Part shown: piece by piece, positions 15,577-24,340 of the stretch
Layout of the letters: every line of letters begins with the position of its first letter
Position numbering within the stretch: the first letter of the stretch is position 1
NCBI GenBank assembly: GCA_964654855.1
Contig: CAZZJS010000008.1
Span: 6,385 to 70,384, forward strand
Direction of reading: 5' to 3'
DNA: 64,000 bases
From: JALZUV01 sp964654855
GTDB taxonomy: Bacteria > Pseudomonadota > Alphaproteobacteria > Rickettsiales > JALZUV01
The notes under the pieces: generated by a model
The model's database searches: none
Seen by the model: the letters and a program-made list of their open reading frames with translations, nothing else
What the model was told of the DNA's origin: nothing
Program-made: the position numbers and the translations under genes

Positions 15577-16758
15577 ATGCCCAAAGCCAAACTTACTAAG
15601 CGTTACATCGAATCGTTACCCTTCATGGAGAAAGGCCAGCAGCTCTACTGGGACACAGAAATGAATGGCTTTGGCGTATGTGTTGGCAAAAAGTCAAAAA
15701 GCTATTTGGTGCAACGTGATGTACATGGTCGTGGAGTGCGCTATACGATCGGCAAGCACGGAATATTTACTACTGAACAAGCACGTAAGCAGGCACAGCA
15801 GCTTCTAACACAAATGGCGCAGGGTATTAACCCCAATCAAATTCGTGAAGAAAAGCGCATCAAAGGCATGACGTTGGCTGATCTGTGGAAGCAGTATGAA
15901 GAAAATGCACGTACACGCCTTACCGCTAATACACTTTATGTGTATGAGAAGTTCGTCACTATCCAGTTTGCGGATTGGCTAAATAAGCCCGTTGCAGAGC
16001 TTACTAAAGAAATGATGGTCAAGCGCCACCGCAAGATTACCGAAGAATCAAGCAAGTCGATGGCAAATAGCTCCATGCATACGTTACGCGCACTCTATAA
16101 TTACGCTATGATAGAGAATGAGAGCTTAACTAACCCTGTTGACGTACTTTCGCAAAAGAAACTTTGGCATGCGACAACAAGGCGACAATCGGTTATTAAA
16201 GAGCATCAGTTGGCTGCTTGGTATGCTGCGGTGATGAATCTGCAAAACACAACGATTCGTGATGCGCTGCGTTTTCTGCTATTTACAGGTTTACGCAAGA
16301 TGGAAGCGCTAACGCTCACATGGGATCAGGTGGATTTAGAAGCTAAGAGTTTCAAGGTGCTAATCACCAAGAATAAACAACCGCTAGAGTTACCACTTAG
16401 CGACTTTCTATACGACATGCTGCTGGTACGTTCTGAGCATAAAGGCGACTCACCCTATGTCTTCCCCGGTGGTGGAGCAAAAGGTCATTTAGTAGAGCCG
16501 AAAAAAGCAGTGAAAGCGGTTATTCAAGAATCAGGTGTGGATTTTATGATTCATGATTTACGCCGCACTTTCATTACCACGGCAGAACGGCTTGATATAT
16601 CGGCCTATGCATTGAAGCGGCTCGTGAATCACAAGAACAGTAATGATGTGACAGCGGGTTATATCGTGATGGATGTAGAGCGTTTGCGTAAACCTATGGA
16701 AGAAATTGCATTGTATTTCTGCGAACAGGTCAAAAGTGCCAAAGAGATAATTGTATGA
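15577..16758 (+). CDS. Tyrosine recombinase (integrase) of element C
   Basis: About 393 residues from the ATG at 15577. The frame has an earlier ATG at 15538, but this lies inside the candidate arm site, and MPKAKLTKRYIESLP is the normal start of such integrases. The arm domain (YWDTEMNGFGVCVGKKSKSY) is DUF4102-like. The catalytic residues are in TGLRKMEAL (Arg), HDLRRTFIT (His-x-x-Arg), LVNHKN (His) and AGYIVM (Tyr). The gene reads away from the junction at 15339-15384. The stop overlaps the next gene by 4 bases, linking integrase and nuclease expression. Confidence 0.93.
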   Translation: MPKAKLTKRYIESLPFMEKGQQLYWDTEMNGFGVCVGKKSKSYLVQRDVHGRGVRYTIGKHGIFTTEQARKQAQQLLTQMAQGINPNQIREEKRIKGMTLADLWKQYEENARTRLTANTLYVYEKFVTIQFADWLNKPVAELTKEMMVKRHRKITEESSKSMANSSMHTLRALYNYAMIENESLTNPVDVLSQKKLWHATTRRQSVIKEHQLAAWYAAVMNLQNTTIRDALRFLLFTGLRKMEALTLTWDQVDLEAKSFKVLITKNKQPLELPLSDFLYDMLLVRSEHKGDSPYVFPGGGAKGHLVEPKKAVKAVIQESGVDFMIHDLRRTFITTAERLDISAYALKRLVNHKNSNDVTAGYIVMDVERLRKPMEEIALYFCEQVKSAKEIIV

Positions 16759-17276
16759 GTGTTGTAAAGCTGGAGCCTAATGAGGCTGAATATATTGAAA
16801 AGGTGAAACAAAAGAAGTGCCAACTTGATAGTTTTTTGCGTAACTGTTCTTACGATCCTAATAGCCCATGGGGAGAGCAATTTGCGTACTGGGCTAAATT
16901 TAAAGAAATAGTTGGAAACTTTAACAATGACCTCAGCTTTTTAGCCTCCATGCGTGCTAAAGAGTTTCTAGTTGAGCGGTTTAAGGGGATTGAGCTTGAT
17001 ATGGGAAGTAAACCGCAGGGCGCAAAAGGCTTAGATATTGACGTTCTTACAAACGAAAATGAACGAATTATTGCTGAAATTAAGACCACCGTTCCTTATC
17101 AACTTAATTTTGGTGCCAACCAGAAAGTGTCAATTAAAATAGATTTGGAAAAACTACGCACTGCAGAAGCAGACTACAAGTTTATGATGGTAACTAATCA
17201 AGAAGCGTACGATATTTTGTGCGGAGAGGCATACAGATTGTTAACTGAAGAGATTGAAATAATTTGTTTGTTTTAG
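16755..17276 (+). CDS. Small PD-(D/E)XK restriction-endonuclease-like protein
   Basis: A 173-residue protein. KGLDIDVL near residues 92-99 followed by IIAEIKTT near 105-112 gives the D...ExK core of PD-(D/E)XK nucleases. The N-terminal 80 residues are helical, with WGEQFAYW. It starts 4 bases inside the end of the integrase gene and is followed, 121 bases later, by a cytosine-5 methyltransferase, the usual neighbour of a type II endonuclease. It could instead be an accessory nuclease of the McrBC-like system downstream. The target sequence cannot be told from the sequence. Confidence 0.68.
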   Translation: MSVVKLEPNEAEYIEKVKQKKCQLDSFLRNCSYDPNSPWGEQFAYWAKFKEIVGNFNNDLSFLASMRAKEFLVERFKGIELDMGSKPQGAKGLDIDVLTNENERIIAEIKTTVPYQLNFGANQKVSIKIDLEKLRTAEADYKFMMVTNQEAYDILCGEAYRLLTEEIEIICLF

Positions 17277-17397
17277 CTTTTACGAATTGTAAATTTGTGA
17301 CTTCGATATAAATAATGCTCTGATTAAAGTATCCTGTAAAATGCCCTGTTGACCTATTTGCTTATATAAACAATAAGTAAAGAAATGGAGATCAGTA

Positions 17398-18666
17398 ATG
17401 AGTAAGTCGAGTGCCGTCAGAATAAAAACAAAACGCAATACTTTAGGTCTGACGCAGAAAGAATTAGCTATAAAAGTTGGGTTAAATGAAAATGGTGAGA
17501 GAACTGTAAGAGGCTGGGAAAGTGGCCAGCATAAACCTAGCGAAAAGAAGCTAGCGGAAATACTTAGCATTGATGCAGCCTATCCATTTAAACATGATGG
17601 CAAGACTGAGAAATTTAGATTTATTGACCTATTTGCGGGCATCGGTGGAATACGACTTCCCTTCCAACAAGCAGGTGGGAAGTGTGTGTTTAGTTCCGAA
17701 TGGGATCGTTTCTCACAACAAACTTACCATGCTAACTTCGGTGAAATGCCAAGCGGTGATATTGTGCCGATTAAAGCCTCTGAGGTTCCAGCACATGATG
17801 TCTTACTGGCGGGTTTCCCATGCCAAGCATTTTCACAAGCTGGATTGAGAAAAGGGTTCTCTGATACTAGAGGAACTATGTTCTTCGAGATTCAAAAGAT
17901 TCTTGCTTACCATAAGCCTAAAGCCTTTCTTCTTGAGAATGTTAAGCAGTTGAAGGGGCACAACAAAGGGGAAACCCTTAAAACTATACTTTCAATTCTA
18001 CGTGGTGAAAAAATTGCAGAAATACCTAATGACGTAAATATGAGCGAGGAAGCCAGAGAATCTCTCTCGACACGTTTAAATTACGAGGTGGACTTTAGGG
18101 TGATTTCTTCAAACTTATTCGGTGTCCCGCAAAAAAGGGAAAGAATCTATATTGTTGGATTCAACAAAGATAAATTTTCTTCACAACTAGATATGGATAA
18201 ATTCTTTTCATCCTTAGAGAAGTTCCATTGTGAAACTGTACTGGGTGATGTTCTTGAAGAGAATTGCACTGTTGATGAAAAACACACGATATCTGACCGT
18301 TTGCTTGCAGGACACGAAAGAAGGAAGCGCGAGCATAAAGCGAAAGGCAATGGCTTTGGTTTTAGTCTCTTTGATAAAACTAGCAAATACTGCAATACAA
18401 TCAGTGCTCGGTACTACAAAGATGGGTCAGAGGTTCTGATAGATCAGTCTGATATTAATGCAAACCCTAGAAAGCTTACCCCTCGGGAGTGCGCTAGGAT
18501 TCAAGGTTTCCCAGAAAATTATATCGTAGATGCAGTATCGAATACGCAGATATACCGTCAATTTGGCAATTCTGTTTCAATGCCCGTGATTTCTGCAATT
18601 GCCCAAACTTTGGTTGATGTAATGCTTTCAGAGTGTTTGGATAGCAAAAGCAAATTGAGTAAGTGA
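17398..18666 (+). CDS. DNA (cytosine-5) methyltransferase with N-terminal HTH
   Basis: A 422-residue type II methyltransferase. Residues 1-60 form an XRE-type helix-turn-helix (LTQKELAIKVGLNENGERTVRGWESG), as in methylases that repress their own operon. The catalytic part starts with FIDLFAGIGGIRLPF (AdoMet binding, motif I), GFPCQAFSQ near 140 (catalytic Cys, motif IV) and LLENVKQL near 180 (motif VI), and ends with RECARIQGFP and QFGNSVSMPV (motifs IX and X). GGAG lies about 8 bases before the ATG. It would protect host DNA from the nearby restriction enzymes. Confidence 0.92.
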   Translation: MSKSSAVRIKTKRNTLGLTQKELAIKVGLNENGERTVRGWESGQHKPSEKKLAEILSIDAAYPFKHDGKTEKFRFIDLFAGIGGIRLPFQQAGGKCVFSSEWDRFSQQTYHANFGEMPSGDIVPIKASEVPAHDVLLAGFPCQAFSQAGLRKGFSDTRGTMFFEIQKILAYHKPKAFLLENVKQLKGHNKGETLKTILSILRGEKIAEIPNDVNMSEEARESLSTRLNYEVDFRVISSNLFGVPQKRERIYIVGFNKDKFSSQLDMDKFFSSLEKFHCETVLGDVLEENCTVDEKHTISDRLLAGHERRKREHKAKGNGFGFSLFDKTSKYCNTISARYYKDGSEVLIDQSDINANPRKLTPRECARIQGFPENYIVDAVSNTQIYRQFGNSVSMPVISAIAQTLVDVMLSECLDSKSKLSK

Positions 18667-18735
18667 AAATTAATGGAGATAAAGTGTTAAATCCGATAAA
18701 AGATCTGTAAAGGCATGTTTTAAGGAGTTTTACAG

Positions 18736-20319
18736 ATGAATCTTGAAGATCTAGAGGGTTGCATAGGTAAATTAAAGCAAGCGCTATCGACTGTTGATAA
18801 TAAAAGCCCTGTTAAAATTAGTGAACAGGCTTGGGAAAAAGTTATTGCTGGATACAGCTCCTTATACCCGAGAGACAATGTATTTGTAGTTGATGGCCAT
18901 ACATTGGTCACTTCCACGTCCGAAGAACTCTCAAAGTATATCAGCTGTCAGGAGATACCTGTGTGGTTCTCAGCTTTAGGTTATTTTAAAGCACTGAAAG
19001 GTTACAAAGAAGCGCTTGACCAAATTGCCCAAAAAATGGGATTCGGAAAAAGAGATGACACAGAGGCTCGTGAAGTCTTTGCTTTGCTGCCTGATACCGA
19101 CTGGCGAGTCAAACTTAAGTCAGAGCATGTACAGTTGATGGATCAGGTTATTGATTCTATATTTACTGCTGGTGACGCAAATAAGATTCAGCGCTTTATA
19201 AGTGATGGTGAGTGGTCAGGAATACACAAAAATGGTAAAACGGGCCGGCATTTAGAGCGAGACTTTGATTGGGCAGAGTCTGCAATAATGAAAGTAGTTG
19301 GTGTCACACAAACTGCTGCTGCCGGCAGGTTCAATTTATTAAAAGTATTAGATAATATTGAATTTAATCATTCAGACCTTACATACGGATCTACCCTTCC
19401 TCAACTTGTTACTAAAACTAGCGAAGAACGCTTAAAAAGCGGTCAAAACGAGATTTTTTATGGAGCACCGGGTACTGGTAAATCTTATGTAATCAATCAA
19501 AAATGCGCTGCAAATAGTGCAAATGTAGTACGGACTGTTTTTCACTCGGATACTCAAAATAGTGATTTTATAGGAGCTTTAAAGCCAGCTACGAATGTTG
19601 ATGGTGGCGTGTCTTACCGGTTTTCTGCGGGGCCATTTGCGCTTGCGTTGTTAAGAGCTTACCAGAACCCTTCTGAGATGCATTATTTGGTCATTGAGGA
19701 GCTTAACCGTGCGCCAGCAGCATCTGTGTTTGGCGAATTATTTTTGTTATTAGACAGAGATGAAAGCGGCGCTAGTCAGTATGATGCTGACTTTCCATCC
19801 GAGGAATTCCAAAATTGGTGGAATGAAAGCACTGGAACTACTGGTGAAAAGTTAAAGCTACCCTCCAATCTTACTATATTTGCTTCAATGAATAGCGCAG
19901 ACCAAGGGGTCTTTCCATTAGACACAGCATTTAGACGTCGCTGGATGCAGACGTACGTTCCCATTGATTATGGAAATGCATCTGAGGGGAGTGTCGAAAT
20001 TTCAATTGATGGCCCTGACCCTGTAAAGGTACAATGGAGCAAGTTTGTAGAAAAATTGAATTACTATCTAACAAATCAGTTGGGTGCCAGCATTCCAGAA
20101 GATCGCTTGGTCGGTCAAAGATTCTTATCACCTGCTGACTTGGAAGATGGCAAGCTCCCTGGCAAGCTTCTTATTTATCTTTGGGATGATGTTTTGAGAC
20201 ACCATGGTCGTGAGATACTGTTCAGCAAGTCGATTAAAACCTATGGAGACTTGGCACTTAAGGCTAATAGTGGTGATCTAATTTTCTCGACAAAATTTAT
20301 AGAGATGATGAGTGAGTAG
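18736..20319 (+). CDS. McrB-like AAA+ GTPase/ATPase restriction subunit (LlaJI-type)
   Basis: A 527-residue protein. The first 230 residues form a variable part, probably for DNA recognition. The AAA+ domain has FYGAPGTGKSYV near 240 (Walker A), LVIEELNRAPAASVFGELF near 320 (Walker B with the Asn-Arg of the McrB group) and MNSADQGVFPLDTAFRRRW near 383, the MNxxD signature of McrB proteins. AAGGAG lies 9 bases before the ATG. It overlaps the next gene by 8 bases. Known relatives (McrB, LlaJI R1) use nucleotide hydrolysis to translocate DNA to a partner nuclease. Confidence 0.88.
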   Translation: MNLEDLEGCIGKLKQALSTVDNKSPVKISEQAWEKVIAGYSSLYPRDNVFVVDGHTLVTSTSEELSKYISCQEIPVWFSALGYFKALKGYKEALDQIAQKMGFGKRDDTEAREVFALLPDTDWRVKLKSEHVQLMDQVIDSIFTAGDANKIQRFISDGEWSGIHKNGKTGRHLERDFDWAESAIMKVVGVTQTAAAGRFNLLKVLDNIEFNHSDLTYGSTLPQLVTKTSEERLKSGQNEIFYGAPGTGKSYVINQKCAANSANVVRTVFHSDTQNSDFIGALKPATNVDGGVSYRFSAGPFALALLRAYQNPSEMHYLVIEELNRAPAASVFGELFLLLDRDESGASQYDADFPSEEFQNWWNESTGTTGEKLKLPSNLTIFASMNSADQGVFPLDTAFRRRWMQTYVPIDYGNASEGSVEISIDGPDPVKVQWSKFVEKLNYYLTNQLGASIPEDRLVGQRFLSPADLEDGKLPGKLLIYLWDDVLRHHGREILFSKSIKTYGDLALKANSGDLIFSTKFIEMMSE

Positions 20320-21556
20320 CGAATCACCACTGATTCTTTATGATAGGCTCTCTATCGATAGTCTTCAGGATAAGTATCGGCCTTATTACGATTTGTTATT
20401 AGATAAAGACCCCCTTTCCATACAAGGAAAAAGAAGGTTGCATTTCTGTGGTATGGTATGTCCAAAAGGTGAGGCGCCAGCACTGTTTGTACCGCGAGGG
20501 TATGATAACAGTGAGGGCATAAGTGGAGCAAAATCTATAATGCAAATGCTTGCCAAGTACGGTAAGCAGCTTCCTAATAGGAAAGGAGAAAGCCATCAAA
20601 GTGATGGTAACTCTGCATTCGCTTCTCTTGTTCTTGATATAGCTACGGATTATAAGCAAAATGGATTGTTCAGCCAGAGGGTTAAAATTAAAACAAATGC
20701 GCCTAAAGCTACTGATTGGAAGAGAACACTGATAAAGTGCCTGCCTATGTTTTCTAACGATGGTTCGCCAGTTTATAGTCGAACCGTAGGTAATAAGTTC
20801 CTTGATCTTGCGCATAATGATCTAGCAGTCATGCAAGCTGCTACTATTTGTGAAATAATTGAAACTCATGGCTGGTGGCTTGCGATAGATCAATCGGCAA
20901 TATCCATGTTATCTAGAATCCCAAAGCCACGAGTTCCAAAAGAAGCGTATGCGTCAAAGCTTCGTCGTTTCAAGCAGTTGCTATATGATGAGTACTCACT
21001 TTCATTGGTAGACAAGATCATTGCATATTGGGAATATGATGCTGGGCAGCATGATGGTAATATGCTCTGCGGCTTAAAAGATTTTTCATCTGTTTGGGAA
21101 AAGATGCTCAAAGACTTGGTAAGTGATGAGTCCAGTAAGTGGAACAGCTTAATCGCGAAGCCTGCCTATCAAGATCAGAATAATAATTTGAGGCCCCGTA
21201 GTAAGGGAGGGGTTATTGATATTGTGGTAGAGGGTACAGATCGTATTGTGATCGCGGATGCCAAGTATTATGATGCATCAAGTGCGGAGAATGCACCAGG
21301 CTTGGGAGATATCCTTAAGCAGTCTTTTTATGTGCAAGCCGTCAGAAAGCTCATCGTTGATAAGAATATAGAAAGCTACTTTGTGTTTCCTGATAATCAA
21401 CGAAAGAGCTATCTAAAAGAAACTAGTTTCACAGATATAAACATTAAAAGTGTAAATGGGTTGTCTGAAAAGACTAAATGCCTCTACGTGCCTATGAACA
21501 CAGTTATTAACCGGTATATTCAGGATGAGCGGTATAGTTGGTTACCTCCTCAGTGA
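20312..21556 (+). CDS. McrC-like PD-(D/E)XK restriction subunit (LlaJI-type)
   Basis: A 414-residue protein. The C-terminal third carries GGVIDIVVEG near residue 300 and IVIADAKYYD near 312-321, the D...(D/E)xK site of McrC/LlaJI R2-type nucleases, followed by a helix QSFYVQAVRKL. It starts 8 bases inside the McrB-like gene. Together they form the restriction complex, and the m5C methyltransferase upstream is the likely protecting enzyme. LlaJI itself has two methyltransferases, whereas only one is seen here. Confidence 0.85.
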   Translation: MSSESPLILYDRLSIDSLQDKYRPYYDLLLDKDPLSIQGKRRLHFCGMVCPKGEAPALFVPRGYDNSEGISGAKSIMQMLAKYGKQLPNRKGESHQSDGNSAFASLVLDIATDYKQNGLFSQRVKIKTNAPKATDWKRTLIKCLPMFSNDGSPVYSRTVGNKFLDLAHNDLAVMQAATICEIIETHGWWLAIDQSAISMLSRIPKPRVPKEAYASKLRRFKQLLYDEYSLSLVDKIIAYWEYDAGQHDGNMLCGLKDFSSVWEKMLKDLVSDESSKWNSLIAKPAYQDQNNNLRPRSKGGVIDIVVEGTDRIVIADAKYYDASSAENAPGLGDILKQSFYVQAVRKLIVDKNIESYFVFPDNQRKSYLKETSFTDINIKSVNGLSEKTKCLYVPMNTVINRYIQDERYSWLPPQ

Positions 21557-21607
21557 TGATAGCTTACAGTGCACTCCATTGTTTGATTTTGGTTAGACGA
21601 TATGAAA

Positions 21608-21640
21608 AAATGCTGTTCAGCGTGACACTGAACAGCATTT
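21608..21640 (-). terminator. Terminator between convergent genes
   Basis: A perfect 13-bp stem, AAATGCTGTTCAG with CTGAACAGCATTT, and a 7-base loop. On the minus strand it is followed by a T-run, so it ends transcription of the AlpA-like gene and may also stop readthrough from the McrBC-like operon. Confidence 0.75.
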
Positions 21641-21665
21641 CAAGTAAATTCCTTAATTAATAAAA

Positions 21666-21896
21666 CTATTCATAGCACCATTGAGAAGGTCTCGGGTGAG
21701 TATACAAATTTTTAGTGATAAACAATTCTATGTCTTTAAGACGATAGCGTATACAACCTCTTGAAAAATATACAAACGGAAGCCCTCCAGCCGGCCCATA
21801 CCCTGTACAACGCCCGTAAGATAGTGAAGAAGGGCTGATATGAAGAATTTCAGAAACCTCTTTAGTGGTTAGTAATGTTTTTTTATTTTGCTGCAT
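21666..21896 (-). CDS. AlpA-like HTH protein of element C
   Basis: About 76 residues from the ATG at 21896, chosen because AGGAG lies about 10 bases upstream and the HTH begins at once; the frame is open further, to 21947. LLTTKEVSEILHISPSSLSYGRCTGYG, followed by PFVYF and IRYRLKDIELF, is a HTH_17/AlpA winged helix with its wing. It is probably an excisionase or an activator of integration genes. The C-terminal NLYTHPRPSQWCYE is unusual. Confidence 0.75.
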   Translation of the reverse strand: MQQNKKTLLTTKEVSEILHISPSSLSYGRCTGYGPAGGLPFVYFSRGCIRYRLKDIELFITKNLYTHPRPSQWCYE

Positions 21897-22951
21897 GGCT
21901 TTAAATCTCCTATTGTTCACCGTTAACAAAATGAAGATCTGGAACAAAGTTGTACCCTTATCCAGATCTTCTGGATTAAGGTTACAACTGACGCATGTAT
22001 ATGCTGAAGTTACTAAACGGTGCCCTAATGCAAGCTTTGCTTGCGGCTCATAACTCGCCCTAATTTAAACACAAAATATCATAGTCAAAAAATACGTCAA
22101 CTATTTTTGGACTGACTTAGTGTCTTAGTTAACGGCTTATCGCAATGGAGCCGCATAGGAGTTTGCAATTCTCATTTTCTGAAATATTTATTATCTGAGT
22201 AGGATGAGATACAGCAGAACAAAAACAATCAAATTTTCCTTGCAACATACTAATTTGGCATATTTGCTTTTGCAGCAGGTATTGAAAGTACTGTGGATGC
22301 AAAGGGTTGATCGTTTGGAGCAATCTTTGCCTGTTTTTATCAAGACGCCGTCTTCGTAAAGTGATGGGAGTTTTGCGTAGATTGGGCGTTTTACACCATC
22401 AATGGATAGTTTTGAGCATCTTTGGCGTAGCGGGTATCATACGATTAATCGAAGCAAAAAAGAAAATCCAAATTAAGAAATTAGTATCTAACGAACAAAC
22501 TGCGCAGAAATTTCAGGGCAGGATTTCTTGGTTGGTTTCAGGGCAAAAAGCACAAAAAAAGCAGCTTTTCGGCAAGAACCAAGTGTTACTAACATACCCC
22601 TCAATCCCCATAGTCTTCTCTATTCCTATGAATAGCTAACTATCAATTCCTTTCAATCTAACTCCCTTTTTATCATTACACTGGAATACAGAATCACTTT
22701 TAGAAAAACCTGTGAATGTTGATACAGCAAATAGCACTCAATCACTGCAATAGCAGCTTAATGTGTAACATGCTAATTTAACAATGAAGGAACGATGCAA
22801 ATGAATGATATGCATGGAAGGAGGTTTTAATCCTGCGCAAATACGTCCAGTGGACGCCAAACCAATCAAGGCTAGCTTTTGCACACTGAATCGACATAAT
22901 ATCGTTTATAGAAAGAAAAGCAGATGCTAGAGATAAAACTGAGATTGTACC
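21897..22951. other. About 1 kb without a convincing gene
   Basis: A frame of 110 codons at 22307-22639 on the plus strand encodes a very basic protein with one hydrophobic patch, but it has no good ribosome binding site and no family resemblance. An inverted repeat AGTCAAAAAATA / TATTTTTGGACT lies at 22083-22113. The rest is AT-rich. It could hold regulatory sites or decayed genes between the restriction block and the DUF2130 gene. Confidence 0.4.
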
Positions 22952-24235
22952 ATGACAGAATCCACCATTGCTTGCCCACAATGTTCTCACAAGATTGAAC
23001 TTACTTCATCGTTGAAGGATTCTTTAGCGGCACCTTTATTAGCGGATGCGCAGAAACAGTTTGAAGAACGCCTAGCACTTAAAGATACAGACATCGAACA
23101 ACGTGAAGCGAGTTTGCGAGAACAACAACAAGCCATTAAAGCGGCACAGCAGGCTATCGATAAGCAGGTGGAAGAGAAGTTAGATGCAGAACGCGCTAAT
23201 GTCGCCAAGCAAGAGGCTGACAAAGCCAAACGTGCCGCACAATTAGACATACAGGCAGAGAAAGATAAAGCCGTTGAGTTACAGGAGTTACTTAGCCAGC
23301 GTGACCAGAAGCTAGAAGAAGCCCGCAAGCAACAAGCTGATTTTTTAAAGCAACAGCGCGCGTTGGAAGAGAAAGAGCGTGAAGTCGAACTAACCATCCA
23401 AAAGCAGGTAACAGCGACACTTGGTCAAGAACGCACGAAGATGCAGCAGGAAGTAACGGCAGCTAGTGAATTAAAGCTACGTGAGAAAGAAGAACAAATG
23501 GAGTCGATGAAGCGCACCATTGAAGAGTTAAAGAAAAAGGGTGAGCGTGGATCACAGCAACTTCAAGGTGAAGTCGTGGAGATGCAGTTAGAAGAAGAGT
23601 TACAAGCTCGCTTTAGTCATGATGTGATTACTCCTGTGCCTAAAGGTGAGCATGGCGGTGACGTGCTGCAAACCGTTTGCCAAGTTACGGGCATAGAGTG
23701 TGGAAAAATCTTATGGGAAACTAAGCGCACCAAAAACTGGACAGAAGGCTGGTTATCTAAACTGCGTGATGATCAACGTGCAGCTAAAGCAGAAATTGCT
23801 TTGATGATGTCCTACGCTTTACCTGCTGATGTCCAAACATTCGACCAACGTGATGGTGTTTGGATATGTGCACCACAATATGCAGTGCCGCTTGTAACAG
23901 CGCTACGTCATACGTTATTGGAAGTTGCTAATAGCAAACAGTCGCAAGTGGGTCAGAAGTCGAAGATGGAATTGGTATATGCTTACCTAACGGGGCCGCA
24001 GTTCAGACACCGTGTAGAAGCGATTATTGAGAAGTTCGATGACATGCAAGCCGATCTAGTCAAAGAGAAGCGTTTTACTCAAAAGCAATGGGCTAAGCGC
24101 GAAACGCAGATGCAAGGAGTACTAGACTCCACTATCGGTATGTATGGTGACTTACAAGGTATTGCAGGCAAAGCGTTGCAAGAAATTGATGGGCTGGATG
24201 TTCCGTTGCTAGAAGCTGATGAAGAAGCGGCGTAG
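22952..24235 (+). CDS. DUF2130-family coiled-coil protein, nuclease-fold-like
   Basis: A 427-residue protein. CPQCSHKI near the N-terminus is a short zinc-knuckle-like start. Residues 30-205 are a long, charged coiled coil rich in Gln, Glu, Lys and Ala. The C-terminal DUF2130 domain contains GEHGGDVLQTVCQ and ILWETKRTKNW, a D...ExK arrangement typical of PD-(D/E)XK enzymes, followed by GWLSKLRDDQRAAKAEIALMMS. The family's role is not established. Its position next to a restriction block and a Rep protein suggests DNA processing or defence. Confidence 0.8.
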   Translation: MTESTIACPQCSHKIELTSSLKDSLAAPLLADAQKQFEERLALKDTDIEQREASLREQQQAIKAAQQAIDKQVEEKLDAERANVAKQEADKAKRAAQLDIQAEKDKAVELQELLSQRDQKLEEARKQQADFLKQQRALEEKEREVELTIQKQVTATLGQERTKMQQEVTAASELKLREKEEQMESMKRTIEELKKKGERGSQQLQGEVVEMQLEEELQARFSHDVITPVPKGEHGGDVLQTVCQVTGIECGKILWETKRTKNWTEGWLSKLRDDQRAAKAEIALMMSYALPADVQTFDQRDGVWICAPQYAVPLVTALRHTLLEVANSKQSQVGQKSKMELVYAYLTGPQFRHRVEAIIEKFDDMQADLVKEKRFTQKQWAKRETQMQGVLDSTIGMYGDLQGIAGKALQEIDGLDVPLLEADEEAA

Positions 24236-24275
24236 TCTGTAGTAAAGGAAATTACTGTCATCGGTGCGGCACAAA

Positions 24276-24301
24276 AAGGGCGACCCCGAAAGACCGCCCT
24301 T
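24276..24301 (-). terminator. Terminator downstream of the Rep-like gene
   Basis: AAGGGCG pairs with CGCCCTT around a 12-base loop. On the minus strand a T-run follows, as expected for the end of the Rep-like gene 40 bases upstream. It also lies 41 bases past the DUF2130 stop. Confidence 0.65.
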
Positions 24302-24340
24302 AGGTTTGCAATTTACACTGCTAGTTAAAGTTGGTGGGCG

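Noticed and set aside
15473..15664. 63-codon frame before the element C integrase
   Set aside because: It overlaps the integrase start in another frame and covers the candidate arm site; no supporting signal.
22307..22639. 110-codon frame, basic protein with one hydrophobic patch
   Set aside because: No good start signal, odd composition, no known family; kept only as a note under the intergenic stretch.
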